From: Arthrobacter hankyongi
Lineage (GTDB): Bacteria; Actinomycetota; Actinomycetes; Actinomycetales; Micrococcaceae
Reading direction: 5' to 3'
Assembly: GCF_022012395.1 (NCBI RefSeq)
Contig: NZ_JAKLTQ010000007.1
Span: 124,001 to 188,000, forward strand
Length of the DNA stretch: 64,000 nt
Shown in pieces: positions 15,974 through 25,229 of this stretch. A program made the position numbers and the translations under genes. The notes beneath the pieces are model-generated. The model worked only from the letters and a program-made list of their open reading frames with translations, ran no database searches and was not told where the DNA came from. Positions within the stretch are counted from its first letter, which is position 1; each line of letters opens with the position of its first letter.

Positions 15974-18073
15974 TCAGGACAGATTCAGGCGCGCCATGAT
16001 CTGTTCCTTCTGGTCCCGCAGGTACATCACGAAGGAACCGTTGGAGTCCACGACGGTGTTGTATTCGTCCAGGACCACGATCGTGGTGGTGCCCAGTTCG
16101 ATGATGGCCGGGCCTTCCACTTCCTCCCCCGGTCCCATGGCCGCGCCCTGGTGGACGTCGGCCTCCACCATGCGGCGCTGCAGCGGGGACCACATGTTGC
16201 GGCGCTTCCGTTCCGGAACGGCGCCGCCGGAGATGGTGCCGTTCAGCGTGACCCGGTCATTGGGGGTGCGGCCGACCGCGGAGAGGCGGATATTGAGCAG
16301 GTCGATCGGCATCTCGAAGTTGTTGTAGCCGAAGAGCGCCTCGTGCTCCCGGTGGAACGCCTCGGCGAACTTCTCAACATCCGGGGCCTCCAGGTTGGCC
16401 GGGTCGACCTCGATATTCAGCTCGTACCACTGGCCCTTGTAGCGCAGGTCCACGGAGGGGACAAAGGCGATGTCCGCTTCGTCCACGCCTTCGGCCAGCA
16501 GTGTGTTCAGACCTTCGGCCGCCATCTCCTTCCACGCGGCCACCAGCGTGCCCGGGTCCAGGCTTTCCAGGCGCTGGTTGGCGCTCTGGACGTAGTCGTG
16601 CTTGAAATCGCAGACCAGCATGCCCGCGGCACAGAAGATGGAGGAGTCGCGCGGGGTGATCAGCACGGGGATTTCCAGTTCCCGGGCAATGGCCGCCGCG
16701 TGGACCGGGCCGGCGCCGCCGGCGACGACGATCGGGAAGTCGCGCGGATCCAGGCCGCGGCGGACGGTAATGTCCCGCACCCCGGCGGCCATGTTGACGT
16801 TGACGATTTCGTAAATGCCGGCGGCGGCTTCTTCCACGCTGATCCCCAGCGGGTCGGCCACGTCGGTCTTGATGGCCTGGACGGCGGCCTCCCGGTCCAG
16901 CCCGATCTGGCCGTGCAGGAACGTGTCCGGATCAATGTAGCCCAGGACCACATCGGCGTCGGTGGTGGTGGCATGCACGCCGCCGCGGCGGTAGCAGGCC
17001 GGGCCGGGCACGGCCCCGGCGCTCTGCGGGCCGACCCGCAGCAGGCCGCCCTCATCCACGGAGGCGATGGAACCGCCGCCGGCGCCGATGGTGTGGATAT
17101 CCACCGCCGGCAGGGCGATCGACCACCGGTCGATCTCGCCGTCGGTCATCACCAGGGGCTTGTTATCCTTGACCACGGCGGCGTCGAAGCTGGTGCCACC
17201 CATGTCCACGGTGATGCAGGAGTCCCAGCCGTGGGTCGCGGTAACCAGCAGCCCGGCGGTGGGGCCGGACGCCGGGCCGGACAGCAGCGACAGCGCTGCG
17301 CGCCTGGCCAGCCGCTCCGGGGTGGCAACGCCGCCGTTGGACTGCATCATCAGCAGGACGCCCTCGAACCGGACCTCGGCGAGCAGTTCCAGCAGGGTGG
17401 ACAGGTAGCTGCTGATGATGGGGCCGGCATAGGAGTTCAGCACCGCGGTGCTGGTGCGCTCATAGTAGCGGGCCTGGCCCAGCAGCTCGGCCGACTTGGT
17501 GATGTAGGCGTCCGGCATGAGTTCGGCCACGATCTGCGCGGCCCGATCCTCATGGGCCGTGGAGGCATGCGAGTGCATGAAGGAGATGGCCACGGACTCC
17601 ACGTCCTGCTCCTGCATGACGGCGACGGCGTCCCGCACATCCTGCTCGGACAGCGGCGCGACCTCGTCCCCCTTGTAGTCGATCCGGCCGGCCACCGGCA
17701 GCCGCAGGTGCCGGGGCACCAGCGGGTCGGGCTGTTCCAACCGGTTGTCGTAGGGCTCCTCGCGGGTGCCGTGGCGCATCGGCAGCACGTCGCGGAACCC
17801 CTCGGTGCCCAGCAGCGCGGTCTTGGGTCCGCGGCGGGTGAGCAGGGCGTTGGTGGTGACCGTGGTGCCGTGCACAATCAGTTCCACCCCGGCCAGGAAG
17901 TCCTCGAGGGACGTATTGTCCAGTGCGGCGATCTCCTGCAGCCCGTTGTAGACCGCAAGCGGCGGGTTGGAGGGAACCGAACTGGTCTTGTGGATGCGCC
18001 GCTGGCCGTCGGGATAAATGACCAGGAAGTCGGTGAAGGTGCCGCCGACGTCGATGCCGATTCTGATGCTCAT
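15974..18073 (-). CDS. hydantoinase/oxoprolinase subunit A (HyuA/AcxA family)
   Basis: A 699-residue ATP-binding subunit. The N-terminal domain starts with the actin-like phosphate loop 'IGIDVGGTFTDF' (about 5-16). The central hydantoinase A domain has 'TVDMGGTSFDAAVV' (about 288-301) and 'IGAGGGSIA' (about 330-338), and a C-terminal domain follows. Relatives hydrolyse 5-oxoproline or N-methylhydantoin, or carboxylate acetone or acetophenone, using ATP together with subunit B. It lies 24 bases after subunit B. Which reaction applies is not decided by sequence. Confidence 0.9.
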   Translation of the reverse strand: MSIRIGIDVGGTFTDFLVIYPDGQRRIHKTSSVPSNPPLAVYNGLQEIAALDNTSLEDFLAGVELIVHGTTVTTNALLTRRGPKTALLGTEGFRDVLPMRHGTREEPYDNRLEQPDPLVPRHLRLPVAGRIDYKGDEVAPLSEQDVRDAVAVMQEQDVESVAISFMHSHASTAHEDRAAQIVAELMPDAYITKSAELLGQARYYERTSTAVLNSYAGPIISSYLSTLLELLAEVRFEGVLLMMQSNGGVATPERLARRAALSLLSGPASGPTAGLLVTATHGWDSCITVDMGGTSFDAAVVKDNKPLVMTDGEIDRWSIALPAVDIHTIGAGGGSIASVDEGGLLRVGPQSAGAVPGPACYRRGGVHATTTDADVVLGYIDPDTFLHGQIGLDREAAVQAIKTDVADPLGISVEEAAAGIYEIVNVNMAAGVRDITVRRGLDPRDFPIVVAGGAGPVHAAAIARELEIPVLITPRDSSIFCAAGMLVCDFKHDYVQSANQRLESLDPGTLVAAWKEMAAEGLNTLLAEGVDEADIAFVPSVDLRYKGQWYELNIEVDPANLEAPDVEKFAEAFHREHEALFGYNNFEMPIDLLNIRLSAVGRTPNDRVTLNGTISGGAVPERKRRNMWSPLQRRMVEADVHQGAAMGPGEEVEGPAIIELGTTTIVVLDEYNTVVDSNGSFVMYLRDQKEQIMARLNLS

Positions 18074-18097
18074 GGGAATGGACCTTCCGGGTGGGTC

Positions 18098-19855
18098 TTA
18101 GGCGCGGAGCGCTGCGGTCTGTGCGGTGTCGACGGCGGTTCCGTCTGCGGTGAGGACGACGCCGTAGTCCGAGCGCGCCTTGTCAACCGAGAGGATGCCG
18201 TCGCGGACCTCGGCCAGGACCTTCTCGGCCGGCCGCTTGTAGGGGTCGCCGTACCCGGCGCCGCCGCCGAGCAGGGATTCGACCCTGGTCCCCGGGGGCA
18301 TGGCGATGATCTCCTTGGACCCCCATTGGCGGACCGTGCCGTCCGGGAAGGTGACCGTCATGTCGTTGAGACCGGAATCCATGCCGCCGAAGAGCCCCTG
18401 CGCCGGTACCGCGCCTTCGGCGCGGACGTTGTCGCCGAGGGTGACGCCGTGCTGGTTCTCGCCGTAGCTGACCCAGGCGGAACGCGTTCCCATCCCGCCG
18501 CGGTATTCGCCGGCACCGGCGGAGTCGGGCAGGTATTCGTGGTACTCCAGGAAGTGCGGGGAGGTCAGTTCGAACATTTCCGGGTCCGGGGCGCGCATCT
18601 GCCCCGCGGTGCCGGTGAAGCCCAGGGCGTCCCAGCCGTCGGTGCCCTGCACGCCGCCGGGGCCGGTCCGCTGGAAGACGGTCAGGGTGCCGAATTCCTC
18701 GTTGCTGCGCGGGTCGACGCCGTTGGTGGAGGTGCACAGGTACTTGTTCCAGCCCGCGGACACCCGGTCCGGGAGGATGCCGGCCAGTGCCGTCATGATG
18801 CATTCGACGACTTCGTCCGACATCTGGTTCCCGAAGACGGTGGCGGCCGGGAAGCGCGGGTTGAGCACGGACCCTTCCCGGAAGACCGTCTTAATGGGTT
18901 CGAACAGCCCCTGGTTGGTGGGGATGTTGATGTCCCCGCTGGCCATGAGCATCAGGAACGCGATCCGCACCGCGCCCTTGGCCGAGGCCGGCGGCATGTT
19001 GGTGATGCCCGGCGCCTGGTCATCGCTGGCGGAGAAGTCGAAGGTGATCTCATCGCCCTTGATTTCGATGTCGCAGGCGATCTTGTAGCGCTTGGTGGTG
19101 TCGAAGCCGTCGGAAACCATCCAGCTTTCGCCGTAGTAGTGCCCGTCGGCCCACCGGCTGACCTCGGCCCGGACCTGGCGCGCCGAGCTTGCGAGGATGT
19201 AGTTCATGTGGTTCTCGTAGACCGGCAGCGTGTAGCGTTCGATCAGCTCGCCCAGCCGGCGGGCGCCGATGGTGCAGCAGCCGATCATGGACTTGATGTC
19301 CTCCATGACGAAATCGAAGCGGATGTTCGCCGCAATGAAGTCCCACACGTCCTTGCGGAAGACGCCCTTCTCCGCGACCTTGACCGGGGGGATGCGCAGG
19401 GCCTCCTGCCAGATGTCCCGGGCGTTCGGATCGTAGCCGCCGGCGGTCATCCCGCCGATATCGGCCATATGGCCCTTCGCTGCCGTCCAGCCGACCAACT
19501 GGCCGTTGGAGAAGACGGGCATGAAGATGCCGGTGTCCGCGTTCTGGTTGCCGCCGTGGTAGACGTCGTTGTGGACGATGACGTCGCCTTCGTGGATGTC
19601 GTCCCCGTAGTAGTTGATGATGTACTCCAGGGCCGGATGGGCGCCGAAGGCGATGATGGCGGCGAATTCGGCCTGGGCCAGAGTGTTGCCGTCCTTGTCG
19701 AAGACCACGGTCACCAGGTCCCCGATTTCGTTGAAGATCGGTGATCGGGAGGACCGCATCAGCATGGTCGCCATTTCCTTGGCGATCGCGTCGACCCGGC
19801 GCTGCAGCACCGACGCCGTGATCGGATCGATCCGGTTCTCAGCATTCGTTGACAT
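18098..19855 (-). CDS. hydantoinase/oxoprolinase subunit B (HyuB family)
   Basis: A 585-residue partner subunit with family landmarks 'DKDGNTLAQAEF' (about 60-71), 'GDVIVHNDVYHGGNQNAD' (about 97-114) and a Gly-rich 'GGMGTRSAWVSYGENQ' region in the last third. The ATG at 19855 is favoured: an AAGGTGAAG sequence precedes it and it overlaps the M24 stop by 17 bases, implying translational coupling. It acts with subunit A in an ATP-driven ring-opening or carboxylation. Confidence 0.9.
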   Translation of the reverse strand: MSTNAENRIDPITASVLQRRVDAIAKEMATMLMRSSRSPIFNEIGDLVTVVFDKDGNTLAQAEFAAIIAFGAHPALEYIINYYGDDIHEGDVIVHNDVYHGGNQNADTGIFMPVFSNGQLVGWTAAKGHMADIGGMTAGGYDPNARDIWQEALRIPPVKVAEKGVFRKDVWDFIAANIRFDFVMEDIKSMIGCCTIGARRLGELIERYTLPVYENHMNYILASSARQVRAEVSRWADGHYYGESWMVSDGFDTTKRYKIACDIEIKGDEITFDFSASDDQAPGITNMPPASAKGAVRIAFLMLMASGDINIPTNQGLFEPIKTVFREGSVLNPRFPAATVFGNQMSDEVVECIMTALAGILPDRVSAGWNKYLCTSTNGVDPRSNEEFGTLTVFQRTGPGGVQGTDGWDALGFTGTAGQMRAPDPEMFELTSPHFLEYHEYLPDSAGAGEYRGGMGTRSAWVSYGENQHGVTLGDNVRAEGAVPAQGLFGGMDSGLNDMTVTFPDGTVRQWGSKEIIAMPPGTRVESLLGGGAGYGDPYKRPAEKVLAEVRDGILSVDKARSDYGVVLTADGTAVDTAQTAALRA

Positions 19856-21020
19856 GTACTTCACCTTTCGAGAGACGGTGCAGGCCGGTCGGGTGTTCCG
19901 AAAGCTTACGGCTTCCGGTTTCCTCGACGACGTAGGTATCGGCCATGTAACCGCTGGTTTGTGCCTGGACGTCCAGCACCATCGGGTGCACGGCCAGCAC
20001 ATAGCCGGCTTGGAGGGCGGTGTCCTGGGACTGGCTGCCGTCCTCGACCACGTCGAGGCCGATCCAGGGCTGTTCGAGCACGTCCAGGCCCAGGGAGTGA
20101 CCGGACCAGTAGGAGGAGGTGGCCCCCTCGGTGCCGATGGCCTCGAGGATTGAGCGCTGGACGTCCGACGGCGAGGTTCCCGGCGCCATCTGTGCCGTTG
20201 CGGCCGCCAGGCCTTTGGCCACGGCCCGGGCCATGCGCGCGTCGTCGTCCTTGGGTCGGGCGAAGGTGACCATGCGGGACAGTTCGGTCCAGTAGCCCTT
20301 GGGCCCCACGATTTCGAAGGAGAAGGTGTGGATGTCGTGGGCGGTGAGGACGCGGTCCCGCGGCGGGCCGAAGGTCGCCCCGGTCCTGTCGCCGTCGACT
20401 TCGGTATACATGGTCAGGAACAGCGGGTCCTCGCCGCCGAGCTGGTGCCCCACCTTGTACATCTCGGCGCCGATCTCCCGCTCCGTGATGCCCGGCCGGG
20501 CGATCTCCAGCAGCCGGCTGAAGCACTGGTCCAAGATGTAGGCCGATTCCTCGACGCCGCGGATTTCCGCCGCGCTTTTGACCGAGCGGACCAGTTCGAA
20601 CTGGGCCGAATAGTCGATGAACTGTGCCTGCGGATAGGCATTGGTCAGGGCAAGATACTCGTCCACCTTCAAGACCTGCCCGAGGCCGACAATGCCGACC
20701 TTGGAAAACGTGCGGCCCTTGAGGGCGTCGACCAGGCCCTGGGCGATGGTCCCTGGGAAGCGGTAGTCGCTGACCCAGCCGCTGGCCGGCCGGCGCCCGC
20801 CGATCAGGTTCCCCGACAGCACGAGCACCGGCTCCTCGTCCTTGAACATCACGGCGTTGCCGGAACGGTGGGGCAGATTGTAGTCGGCCACGTAGCGCAG
20901 CGCTCCCTTGTGGCCGCGGTAATCGTTGGCGGCAAAGATCAGGGCGTCGACGCCGTTCTCCTGCATCGATTTGTTGAGCAGGTCCCAGCGGCGGTCCCGC
21001 TCCGAAAATGAATTGGGCAT
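19839..21020 (-). CDS. M24 family protein, creatinase/Xaa-Pro peptidase-like
   Basis: A 393-residue 'pita-bread' protein with an N-terminal creatinase domain (to about residue 150) and a C-terminal M24 domain. The metal-binding pattern of true peptidases seems eroded: the usual Asp pair region reads 'SFEIVGPKGYWTELSR', and 'VLAVHPM' replaces the usual Glu-Pro segment, while 'SGHSLGLD' and 'VVEETG' remain. This resembles metal-free creatinase and related C-N hydrolases more than aminopeptidases. It heads the hydantoinase operon and is divergent from IclR, so a creatine/hydantoin-like amide is a reasonable substrate. Confidence 0.82.
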   Translation of the reverse strand: MPNSFSERDRRWDLLNKSMQENGVDALIFAANDYRGHKGALRYVADYNLPHRSGNAVMFKDEEPVLVLSGNLIGGRRPASGWVSDYRFPGTIAQGLVDALKGRTFSKVGIVGLGQVLKVDEYLALTNAYPQAQFIDYSAQFELVRSVKSAAEIRGVEESAYILDQCFSRLLEIARPGITEREIGAEMYKVGHQLGGEDPLFLTMYTEVDGDRTGATFGPPRDRVLTAHDIHTFSFEIVGPKGYWTELSRMVTFARPKDDDARMARAVAKGLAAATAQMAPGTSPSDVQRSILEAIGTEGATSSYWSGHSLGLDVLEQPWIGLDVVEDGSQSQDTALQAGYVLAVHPMVLDVQAQTSGYMADTYVVEETGSRKLSEHPTGLHRLSKGEVHVNEC

Positions 21021-21239
21021 CTGTGCACCTTTCGCAATCGCTGCCGAGGGCCCATGCCGCTGCGGCAGCGGACCGGCACAGCCGGCCCCGTTGAGTGTAG
21101 GTAGTGAATGAACCGTGTTTCCCGGCGCCGGAAGGGGCCCGGCAGCCGTCGGAATATGATGCGGGTCACAGAGTGTGACTGGAAAAGGACATTACAAACT
21201 GATTTCCCCTAGGGCAACAGCAGGTGCAAAGATTCTTCC
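21021..21239. promoter_or_regulatory. divergent promoter region, M24 operon and IclR
   Basis: These 219 bases separate the divergent M24-hydantoinase operon and the IclR gene and must hold both promoters. A partly symmetric element at 21201-21218, with TTTCCCC followed by TAGGG, loosely resembles the complement of the dyad before the dioxygenase (22087-22103) and is a weak candidate IclR site. Confidence 0.35.
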
Positions 21240-22031
21240 ATGCGAAATACTGAGCAAGCACCCCCGCTCGATTCGGTGCACCGCGCCCTGCGGCTGCTGG
21301 TGGCCCTGCGCGACGGGCAGGTGCTCAGCGTCAAGGATGCCGCCGCCATGCTCGACGTCGTCCCCTCCACGGCACACCGCCTGCTGGCCGCCCTCTGCTA
21401 CGACGGCTTCGCCGTCCAGGACAGGGAACGCCGGTACCGGGCCGGGCCGGAGCTGGCCCACCGTGAGGAAATGCACTATCCCCCCAACCAGCTGCGCGGG
21501 GCCATCTGGCCCGCCATCGAGACGCTCAACAAGACTCTCGACGAGACCATCCAGGTGTGGGTCCTGCAGGGGCCGAGGGTGAGGTACATCGACGGGATCG
21601 AGAGCACCCAGTCCCTGAGCGTGCGCACGGCCATGTGGGACCTCGTCCCCGCCTACTGCTCCGCGGGCGGCAAGGCGCTGCTGGCCACGCTCAGCAACGC
21701 CGAGCTGGAGTCCCTCCACGCCGGCGGCCTGCCGCCGTGGCGCTCGTCCCGGATCACCTCCCTGCAAGCCCTGAAACGGCACCTGGTGACAGTGCGGCAG
21801 AACGGCTACGCGCTCAACCTCGAAGAGGCCGCCCAGGGGATTTCCGGAATTGCCGCCTGCGTGAAGGACCCCAGCGGTGGCGCGGTTGCAGGCATTTCCG
21901 TCGCTATCCCCAGCGTCCGGTTCAACCGGAAGAAGATCCCTGACTACGTCGAGGCCCTGCGCGCCGCCGTCGCCACGGCAGAGGCCGAGCTGGGCAAGCC
22001 TCCCCGGGAAACCTCCGCCGCGGCCCGGTAG
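21240..22031 (+). CDS. IclR-family transcriptional regulator
   Basis: A 263-residue regulator with an N-terminal winged helix (about 10-70: 'SVHRALRLLVAL', 'LDVVPSTAHRLLAALCYDGF') and a C-terminal IclR ligand-binding domain ('AYCSAGGKALLATLS' about 140-154, 'GISGIAACVKD' near 200). It lies between two catabolic clusters, divergent from the hydantoinase operon and 198 bases ahead of the Rieske dioxygenase operon. It may control either or both. IclR proteins often regulate aromatic degradation. Confidence 0.92.
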   Translation: MRNTEQAPPLDSVHRALRLLVALRDGQVLSVKDAAAMLDVVPSTAHRLLAALCYDGFAVQDRERRYRAGPELAHREEMHYPPNQLRGAIWPAIETLNKTLDETIQVWVLQGPRVRYIDGIESTQSLSVRTAMWDLVPAYCSAGGKALLATLSNAELESLHAGGLPPWRSSRITSLQALKRHLVTVRQNGYALNLEEAAQGISGIAACVKDPSGGAVAGISVAIPSVRFNRKKIPDYVEALRAAVATAEAELGKPPRETSAAAR

Positions 22032-22086
22032 GACCCCGCCGACCGGCGCCTCGCGCCGCCCCGCGGGATTCATATCCACCGCACCT

Positions 22087-22103
22087 GTTTTCATAGGGAA
22101 AAC
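22087..22103. promoter_or_regulatory. candidate operator before the dioxygenase operon
   Basis: A perfect 6-bp inverted repeat, GTTTTC and GAAAAC with a 5-base spacer, stands out in the 198 bases between IclR and the Rieske alpha gene. Its size and symmetry fit an IclR-type site, but this is only inference. Confidence 0.3.
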
Positions 22104-22229
22104 CAATCCACTAGATATTCTCCTCTGCGAAATGCTGGACGGGACTGTAGACCGGCTCGATCGGAGCCTCCTACGCTCGGTGCAACCATCCCGAGCCAGA
22201 GTCCTGGCCCACATTGAGGAGGCATTCCT

Positions 22230-23555
22230 GTGGTGGTTTCCCCTGAAATCTCCAGCCCCACGGCTACGGCAGCGTCGGACATCCCATGGCGCGATTATGT
22301 CCGCGGGGACCGGGTCCACCGGACCCTCTACACCGATGAGCGCGTTTTCAACGAGGAAATGGTCAAGGTGTTTGGCCATACCTGGGTGTACCTGGCCCAT
22401 GAGTCGCAGCTTCCGGAACCCAATTCGTTCGTGTCCACCAAGCTGGGCCTGCGGCCGATCATTGTCACCCGTGACCGCCAGGGCGGCCTGCACGCGGTCT
22501 TCAACCGCTGCGCACACCGTGCGGCCACGGTCTGCCGCGAGGAATCCGGCGTCGCCAAGAGCTTCCAGTGCCCGTACCACGGGTGGACCTTCAAGAACAC
22601 CGGCGAACTGGTCGGCGCCCCCTGGCCCCAGGGCTACGGGCCGGATTTCGACAAGTCCGAATTCGGCCTCGGCAAGGTCACCCGGGTCGAGTCGTACCGC
22701 GGCTTCATCTTCGGCACCCTCGGCGAGTCCGCCCCGGCCCTGGCCGACTATCTCGGCGAAGCCAGGCCGTGGCTGGACTACTGGATCGACCGGGCCCCGG
22801 AAGGGGAAGTCATCGTGCGCAGCGCGGCGCATCGGATGGGCTACCGCGGCAACTGGAAGCTCGCCTTCGACAATGCCGGAGACGGCTACCATCCCTCGTT
22901 CTCGCACCGTTCGCTGCTGGAAATGGCCTCCCGGATGGGCGACAGCAAGGACATGTCCTACTTCGGCAAGACACCGGACGACGGCCCGATGAAGGTGTAT
23001 TCGCTGGGCAACGGCCACAGCGTGATCGACCAGCGGCCCAACTTTGAGGGCCCCGGCAGCATCTGGGCCAACCAGCGCCCCCAGCCGGGCCGGGAGAAGT
23101 TCGAGGAACTGATCCGCGCCAGGTACCCCGAGGACGCCGACCGGCTGCTGGATGTCAGCGCCGGCGCGCAGATCAACCTGAGCATCTTCCCGAACCTGCT
23201 GATCATCGGCAACCAGATCCAGGTGATCGAACCGCTGAGCGTGGACCGTACCCAGCTGACCTGGAACGCCACGACGATCGGCGGGGTCCCCGAGGAAGTC
23301 AACACCATGCGCATGCGCACCCAGGAGGACTTCCCGGCCTTCGGCGAGCCGGACGACCAGGCGAACTTCGAAGAGGTCCAGCGCGGACTGGCCGTCACCG
23401 AGGAGGAATGGGTCCTGATGAACCGCGGCCTGAACGTGGACGGCTGGCAGACCATCGATGAAAACGGCGTCATCGTCACCGCCGTGACCGACGAAATCCA
23501 CATGCGCGGCTACTACGAGGAATGGCTGCGCCTGATGAACGGGGAAACCCAGTGA
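22230..23555 (+). CDS. Rieske aromatic ring-hydroxylating dioxygenase, alpha subunit
   Basis: A 441-residue catalytic subunit. The Rieske [2Fe-2S] ligands are C94, H96, C114 and H117 ('CAHRA...CPYHGW'), and the mononuclear iron site is in 'GDGYHPSFSH', with D218, H221 and H226. It dihydroxylates an aromatic ring with electrons from ferredoxin. The GTG start at 22230 follows GAGGAGG. Its stop overlaps the beta subunit start. The downstream glutamine-synthetase-like and amidotransferase genes are the mark of aniline dioxygenase clusters (TdnA1/AtdA3 type), so an arylamine is the most likely substrate. Confidence 0.93.
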   Translation: MVVSPEISSPTATAASDIPWRDYVRGDRVHRTLYTDERVFNEEMVKVFGHTWVYLAHESQLPEPNSFVSTKLGLRPIIVTRDRQGGLHAVFNRCAHRAATVCREESGVAKSFQCPYHGWTFKNTGELVGAPWPQGYGPDFDKSEFGLGKVTRVESYRGFIFGTLGESAPALADYLGEARPWLDYWIDRAPEGEVIVRSAAHRMGYRGNWKLAFDNAGDGYHPSFSHRSLLEMASRMGDSKDMSYFGKTPDDGPMKVYSLGNGHSVIDQRPNFEGPGSIWANQRPQPGREKFEELIRARYPEDADRLLDVSAGAQINLSIFPNLLIIGNQIQVIEPLSVDRTQLTWNATTIGGVPEEVNTMRMRTQEDFPAFGEPDDQANFEEVQRGLAVTEEEWVLMNRGLNVDGWQTIDENGVIVTAVTDEIHMRGYYEEWLRLMNGETQ

Positions 23556-24148
23556 GCCAGAAGGTCCAGGACTACTCCGACACATCCAGCTGGTCCTACC
23601 ACGTGGACGAATCCTTCTATGCGGACCTGGACCGCTTCGGCGAGGTGCTCCGGGCCGACTGGCCGGCGGCCGGTGTCCAGACCGCCCGGGAGGCCGAGGC
23701 CTTCCTGGCCCGGGAGGCGCGCCTGATCGACGAGGGCCGCTTCAACGACTGGCTGGAGCTCTTCGGCCCGGACTGCCTGTACTGGGTCCCCATCACCCCG
23801 GGGGGAGGCGATCCGCGCCGGGAGGTCTCGCATGCCTTTGACGACTGCCGCCGGCTCACCGACCGGGTCTACTGGCTGCGCACCGGGCTGGCCTTCAGCC
23901 AGATCCCGCAGTCCCGCACCCGCCGGGTCATCGGCAACGTGGAGGTCCTGGACGAGCCGGGCAGCGGACTGCGTTTCATCCGCTCCAACTTCATCGTCAA
24001 CGAGTTCCGAGCCGGAGTCGCCAAGACGTACACCGGCTGGTACGGGCACGTGCTGGCACCGCAGGAGGACGGCTGGCAGATCCGGCTCAAGCAGGCCAAT
24101 CTGCTCGATTCGGAGCAGATCCATGAAAACCTCACCCTGGTCTTCTAG
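23552..24148 (+). CDS. ring-hydroxylating dioxygenase, beta subunit
   Basis: A 198-residue small subunit of the NTF2-like fold that shapes the alpha3-beta3 enzyme but has no metal. Typical features are 'EAFLAREARLIDEGRFNDWLE' in the N-terminal third (quoted in part), the aromatic-rich 'CLYWVP' and the basic 'SRTRRVIGNVEV' segment. The GTG at 23552 overlaps the alpha stop as GTGA, so the two are translationally coupled. Confidence 0.92.
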   Translation: MSQKVQDYSDTSSWSYHVDESFYADLDRFGEVLRADWPAAGVQTAREAEAFLAREARLIDEGRFNDWLELFGPDCLYWVPITPGGGDPRREVSHAFDDCRRLTDRVYWLRTGLAFSQIPQSRTRRVIGNVEVLDEPGSGLRFIRSNFIVNEFRAGVAKTYTGWYGHVLAPQEDGWQIRLKQANLLDSEQIHENLTLVF

Positions 24149-24162
24149 CGGGCGGCCGGACA

Positions 24163-24453
24163 ATGACTGCACATGAGGACGACCACGCCGCCGAGCTGGA
24201 GCGGCTGCGGCGGGAAAACAACCTGCTGCGGCAGCAGGTGCACCGGCTCAAACGCGAAGCCGCCAGCATGCGCCCGGTGGTCGCCGAGGTCAAACGCCTG
24301 AAAATCTGGGACTTCACGCCCTACGCGACCACGCCGGACGATTCCTGGCTGGCCCTGGACCGGGTCAGCGCCATGGACCTGATGCGCGCCCTGGCCGGAA
24401 CGGACCACTGGCAGCCCTGGCAGTCCCGGATCGAACCAAGGCTGCAGCCGTGA
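24163..24453 (+). CDS. small coiled-coil protein in the dioxygenase operon, function unknown
   Basis: A 96-residue protein with a heptad-rich N-terminal half (about 8-48: 'ELERLRRENNLLRQQVHRLK') and a conserved-looking C-terminal half with several Trp and the segment 'DSWLALDRVSAMDLMRAL'. I recognise no family. It sits between the beta subunit (14-base gap) and the amidotransferase (GTGA overlap), so it is surely part of the operon. It could be an assembly factor or scaffold for the amine-activating enzymes or dioxygenase. Confidence 0.75.
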   Translation: MTAHEDDHAAELERLRRENNLLRQQVHRLKREAASMRPVVAEVKRLKIWDFTPYATTPDDSWLALDRVSAMDLMRALAGTDHWQPWQSRIEPRLQP

Positions 24454-25169
24454 CCGGCACCGGCGGCGAGGTCCTGGTCATCACCCATTTCGACGGCGCA
24501 GACCTGAGCTGGGTGGACCGGCTGGTCCGGCAGCAAGGCCTGGCGTGCCGGCGGGTCCAGCCGTTCGCGGGGGAAGCCTTGCCGGAGCCGGACCGCGCGG
24601 CGGCAGTCATCTGCCTGGGCGGCCCGCACAGTGCCTACGACGATGCCGGGCACCCCTTCCTGGCCGCGGAACAACAGTTCCTGCGGCGCGCCGTCCAGGC
24701 GGACGCTCCGGTACTGGGCATCTGCCTGGGCTCGCAGCTCCTGGCCCAGGCCCTGGGCGGCCGGGCGCTTCCCGGCACCCGCGGACTGGAATGCGGATTC
24801 ATCGACGTCCGGCCCGTGCAGGCACCGGTCCCCGGCGCCGTGGAGACGGCCGTCCCCGCCGGTCTGGACGGGCGTTTCTTCTCCTTCCACACCGATACGT
24901 TCATCCCTCCGGCAGACGCCGAACTGCTGGCCGTCTCGGACCGGTATCCACAGGCCTGGCGGCTCGGCTCCGCCCTGGCCATCCAGTTCCACCCGGAAAT
25001 CTCCCCCGCAGGAATCCGGCAGCTGCTCGCCCTCGAGGAAGACAAGCTGCGCAGCTACGGCATCGACGTCGACGACGTCATCGCCGAGGCTGCGGCAGCC
25101 CGGGACACCGGCTGGGCCGGGGCACAGCGGATCATCGGAGGCTGGCTCGCCGGCCGCGTCAGCGTCTAG
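24450..25169 (+). CDS. class I glutamine amidotransferase-like protein (TdnT/AtdA2-like position)
   Basis: A 239-residue GATase-1 domain with an intact triad: C92 in 'GICLGSQ', H181 and E183 in 'QFHPE'. No synthetase domain is attached. In aniline clusters the equivalent protein (AtdA2) hydrolyses gamma-glutamyl-anilide, protecting the cell from build-up of the conjugate made by the synthetase-like partner. The GTG start overlaps the previous stop. That function is assigned by operon position plus catalytic residues. Confidence 0.85.
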   Translation: MTGTGGEVLVITHFDGADLSWVDRLVRQQGLACRRVQPFAGEALPEPDRAAAVICLGGPHSAYDDAGHPFLAAEQQFLRRAVQADAPVLGICLGSQLLAQALGGRALPGTRGLECGFIDVRPVQAPVPGAVETAVPAGLDGRFFSFHTDTFIPPADAELLAVSDRYPQAWRLGSALAIQFHPEISPAGIRQLLALEEDKLRSYGIDVDDVIAEAAAARDTGWAGAQRIIGGWLAGRVSV

Positions 25170-25229
25170 GAACACACCATCCACCATCCGGCAGCTTCCG
25201 CTGCCGCACGACCACTTCAAGGAGCAGCC

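Noticed and set aside
16151-19744. A very long plus-strand open frame (about 1,200 codons) opposite the hydantoinase genes
   Set aside because: It is antisense to two well-conserved genes in the codon phase where high-GC third positions suppress stops. Its translation is low-complexity (Gly/Asp/His/Val-rich) with no domain.
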